Origin: Peptococcaceae bacterium
Lineage (GTDB): Bacteria > Bacillota > Peptococcia > Peptococcales > Peptococcaceae
Reading direction: 5' to 3'
Length of the DNA stretch: 7,701 bases
Assembly: GCA_019420345.1 (NCBI GenBank)
Contig: JAHZHI010000058.1
Location: 1 to 7,701, forward strand
The stretch's first letter is position 1. Each line of letters starts with the position of its first letter. A model generated the notes under the pieces. The model did not search any database and had not been told where the DNA came from. It saw only the letters and a list, made by a program, of their open reading frames with translations. Of this stretch, positions 6,451 through 7,701 are shown piece by piece. Both the position numbers and the translations under genes were made by a program.

Positions 6451-7395
6451 TTATTCACCTTCAATATAAAAAAAACTTCCATTATAATAATCTGCAAAAG
6501 CCGCTATGAGCTGCTTATATATTAACTGATTTTCAACGGTTTTAGATACAAACAACGCATCTTTTACCGTTGGACTATCAATAAGTGGAATGCACTTTAA
6601 CTGACTGGCTTCGTATTCAGACATAGATTGATACATTGTTGGTGTTATCAATGCACAAATCCTATTTTCTTTTACACATTTCAATAGAGTATAATATGAA
6701 TTCGTTTCAAATACGATATTAAGATTGACACCACTCTGTTCTTCTAACAATTTGGGATACAGTGCAGTAACATATTCCGAATAAAACGTTGCCATGGGGT
6801 AATGACAAATCTCTTTTAATGAAACAAATTTATATGAAGCCAAAGGATGATTATCACCAACCAGTAACTCCAATGGCTCTGAATCACAAGCATAAACCTC
6901 ATAATCCAGCGCCAGCTTTTTGAAAACGCTACGGTTATCCGTATTAAAAAAACAACAATCTGGCTTGTAATTATCAATATAAAAAATAATATCAGAAGGA
7001 TCCAATTCAATACAGGAAAATGAGATATTTGGATTAAATTGAAAAGCGTTCTTAAAAAGCTCATACGCCACATCAGTTAGAGAATAGGATGTAACCAACG
7101 TGACATGACCCGAAAGTTCTTTGCTTTGTACTATAGGCCGTTCTATGGTAAATTTATGAGACAATAAATCGCATTTTTCAACAGCTTCTTTTGCAATATT
7201 GTATGCTGTTTCACCATTTTTTGTCAAAAACACACCATGTCTCGAACGTATAAATAGTGGGGTCTGTAATTCATCTTCTAATTGCTTGATCGATTTGCTA
7301 ACATGCTGCGGTGTCACAAATAAATGTTCACTAGCAATACTCATGGACTGAGTATTGGCAACTTCAACAAAAATGCGTAACTGTTCTAACCGCAT
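6451..7395 (-). CDS. LysR-family transcriptional regulator, 314 aa
   Basis: The N-terminus is a typical LysR winged helix-turn-helix: MRLEQLRIFVEVA, then the DNA-reading helices at about 18-37 (MSIASEHLFVTPQHVSKSIKQLE), then PLFIR and FLTKNGE (46-62). A linker helix follows (about 63-85) and a two-lobed effector-binding domain covers about 95-300, with a ligand-pocket-type strand VTLVTSYSLTD near 98-108. Length is normal for the family. The effector is unknown. AGGGGG lies ten bases before the ATG and a good promoter precedes it. It is convergent with the permease gene and shares its terminator, so it is an independently transcribed unit. Its most likely target is the T-N11-A palindrome at 4874-4894, and the regulator may sense the permease substrate or a metabolite of it (inference). 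Confidence 0.92.
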   Translation of the reverse strand: MRLEQLRIFVEVANTQSMSIASEHLFVTPQHVSKSIKQLEDELQTPLFIRSRHGVFLTKNGETAYNIAKEAVEKCDLLSHKFTIERPIVQSKELSGHVTLVTSYSLTDVAYELFKNAFQFNPNISFSCIELDPSDIIFYIDNYKPDCCFFNTDNRSVFKKLALDYEVYACDSEPLELLVGDNHPLASYKFVSLKEICHYPMATFYSEYVTALYPKLLEEQSGVNLNIVFETNSYYTLLKCVKENRICALITPTMYQSMSEYEASQLKCIPLIDSPTVKDALFVSKTVENQLIYKQLIAAFADYYNGSFFYIEGE

Positions 7396-7430
7396 GATTT
7401 CATTTCCCCCTAATGTAATTAATATCTTTT

Positions 7431-7459
7431 ATTATATTTGTTTTTTTCATATAAATCAA
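7431..7459 (-). promoter_or_regulatory. Promoter of the LysR gene
   Basis: On the minus strand, TTGATT (plus positions 7454-7459) and a perfect TATAAT (7431-7436) are separated by exactly 17 bp, the sigma-70/sigma-A consensus layout. Transcription would start near 7424, leaving a leader of about 29 nt with the AGGGGG ribosome binding site before the ATG. Confidence 0.75.
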
Positions 7460-7479
7460 CAAAACAATAGCAAATATTC

Positions 7480-7493
7480 TGAAATATTTTTCA
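7480..7493. promoter_or_regulatory. Possible autoregulatory dyad upstream of the LysR promoter
   Basis: TGAAA (7480-7484) and TTTCA (7489-7493) form a perfect inverted repeat around TATT. Its centre is about 63 bp before the inferred LysR transcription start, where LysR proteins often bind to control their own gene. Adjacent sequence on the minus strand begins TTGATAT, as does the permease operator, but the second half does not match. The region is very AT-rich, so chance symmetry is plausible. Confidence 0.25.
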
Positions 7494-7615
7494 TATCAAA
7501 AATAATATTAAAAGCATCTACAGTATTCTCTATCTTTTTCACAAATACAATACATTCAATTATAAAAGTGGAAATTCTAAATTGATAAGTACAGCAACCA
7601 ATATGACACGAACTA

Positions 7616-7654
7616 CTAACGTGCGCTGCCGTGAAGCACAACAATGTGGGACAT
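7616..7654 (-). pseudogene. Twelve-codon gene-start remnant, flavodoxin / FMN-reductase-like
   Basis: The minus strand carries a perfect AGGAGG eight bases before an ATG (7652-7654), then the peptide MSHIVVLHGSAR and two consecutive TAG stops. A hydrophobic beta-strand followed by GSxR is how flavodoxin-like NADPH-dependent FMN reductases and iron-sulfur flavoproteins usually begin, which suggests a gene lost after its first strand. Downstream DNA up to the LysR promoter is AT-rich and I see no further coding remnant. Alternatives are a short leader peptide or an unrelated alpha/beta-hydrolase start (VVLHG also fits). Base composition here is higher in G+C than the adjacent 200 bp. Confidence 0.4.
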
Positions 7655-7701
7655 GGGATGAACCTCCTATTACAATAAATTTGGACAGGAAAGCCAGATC
7701 T

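Larger units (their letters stand above)
7396..7701. other. AT-rich right flank without an intact gene
   Basis: Besides the LysR promoter, the dyad near 7487 and the 12-codon remnant at 7616-7654, this 306-bp stretch shows no supported gene. From about 7396 to 7600 it is strongly AT-rich; composition changes near 7600, suggesting a junction between the LysR promoter DNA and the end of a different gene block. Confidence 0.6.

Noticed and set aside
7456..7644. 62-codon minus-strand ORF upstream of the LysR gene
   Set aside because: It lies across the LysR promoter -35 region, has no ribosome binding site and shows no family features; the better-started frame at 7616-7654 overlaps it.
7670..7701. 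Nine codons ending in TAA on the minus strand, possibly the tail of an upstream gene (IWLSCPNLL)
   Set aside because: Too short to distinguish from chance, although a stop directly before the AGGAGG of the remnant would fit an operon junction.

Overview
The window is a low-GC bacterial chromosome segment. AT-rich intergenic regions and strong AGGAGG-type ribosome binding sites fit a Firmicutes-type host. A Negativicutes relative is my guess from overall gene flavour only and is not shown by any marker gene.

Left part (1-2464, minus strand): a tightly packed cluster read right to left. It holds a 158-aa zinc-ribbon protein, a stand-alone YlmA/ModF-type ABC ATPase, a 312-aa protein of unknown function, and a short overlapping ORF of about 54 codons. 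Spacings are 23 nt, 13 nt and an overlap, each annotated gene having its own Shine-Dalgarno, so one transcript is likely. The 312-aa protein looks internally duplicated, and the short ORF resembles part of the same repeat. A hairpin sits at the extreme left edge.

Middle (2498-4577, minus strand): a hairpin terminator, then a 675-aa cytoplasmic metal-dependent hydrolase of the alkaline phosphatase / nucleotide pyrophosphatase superfamily. All seven expected active-site residues are visible. The 355-bp region upstream carries a 20-bp tandem repeat near the phosphatase gene, a short dyad, and a perfect LysR-type T-N11-A palindrome overlapping a candidate promoter for the next gene.

Right part (4933-7701): a plus-strand SLC13/DASS-like membrane permease faces a minus-strand LysR-family regulator, and the two share one strong bidirectional terminator. 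The natural hypothesis is that the LysR protein controls the permease through the palindrome, and that permease and phosphatase, being divergent neighbours, handle related anionic substrates. Neither is proven by sequence. The last 300 bp hold the LysR promoter and a 12-codon, well-started reading frame that looks like the decapitated start of a flavodoxin-like gene.

I see no CRISPR array, tRNA, rRNA, transposase or phage gene. The unusual items are the repeat-built protein with its overlapping small ORF, the operator architecture, and the gene remnant at the right edge.
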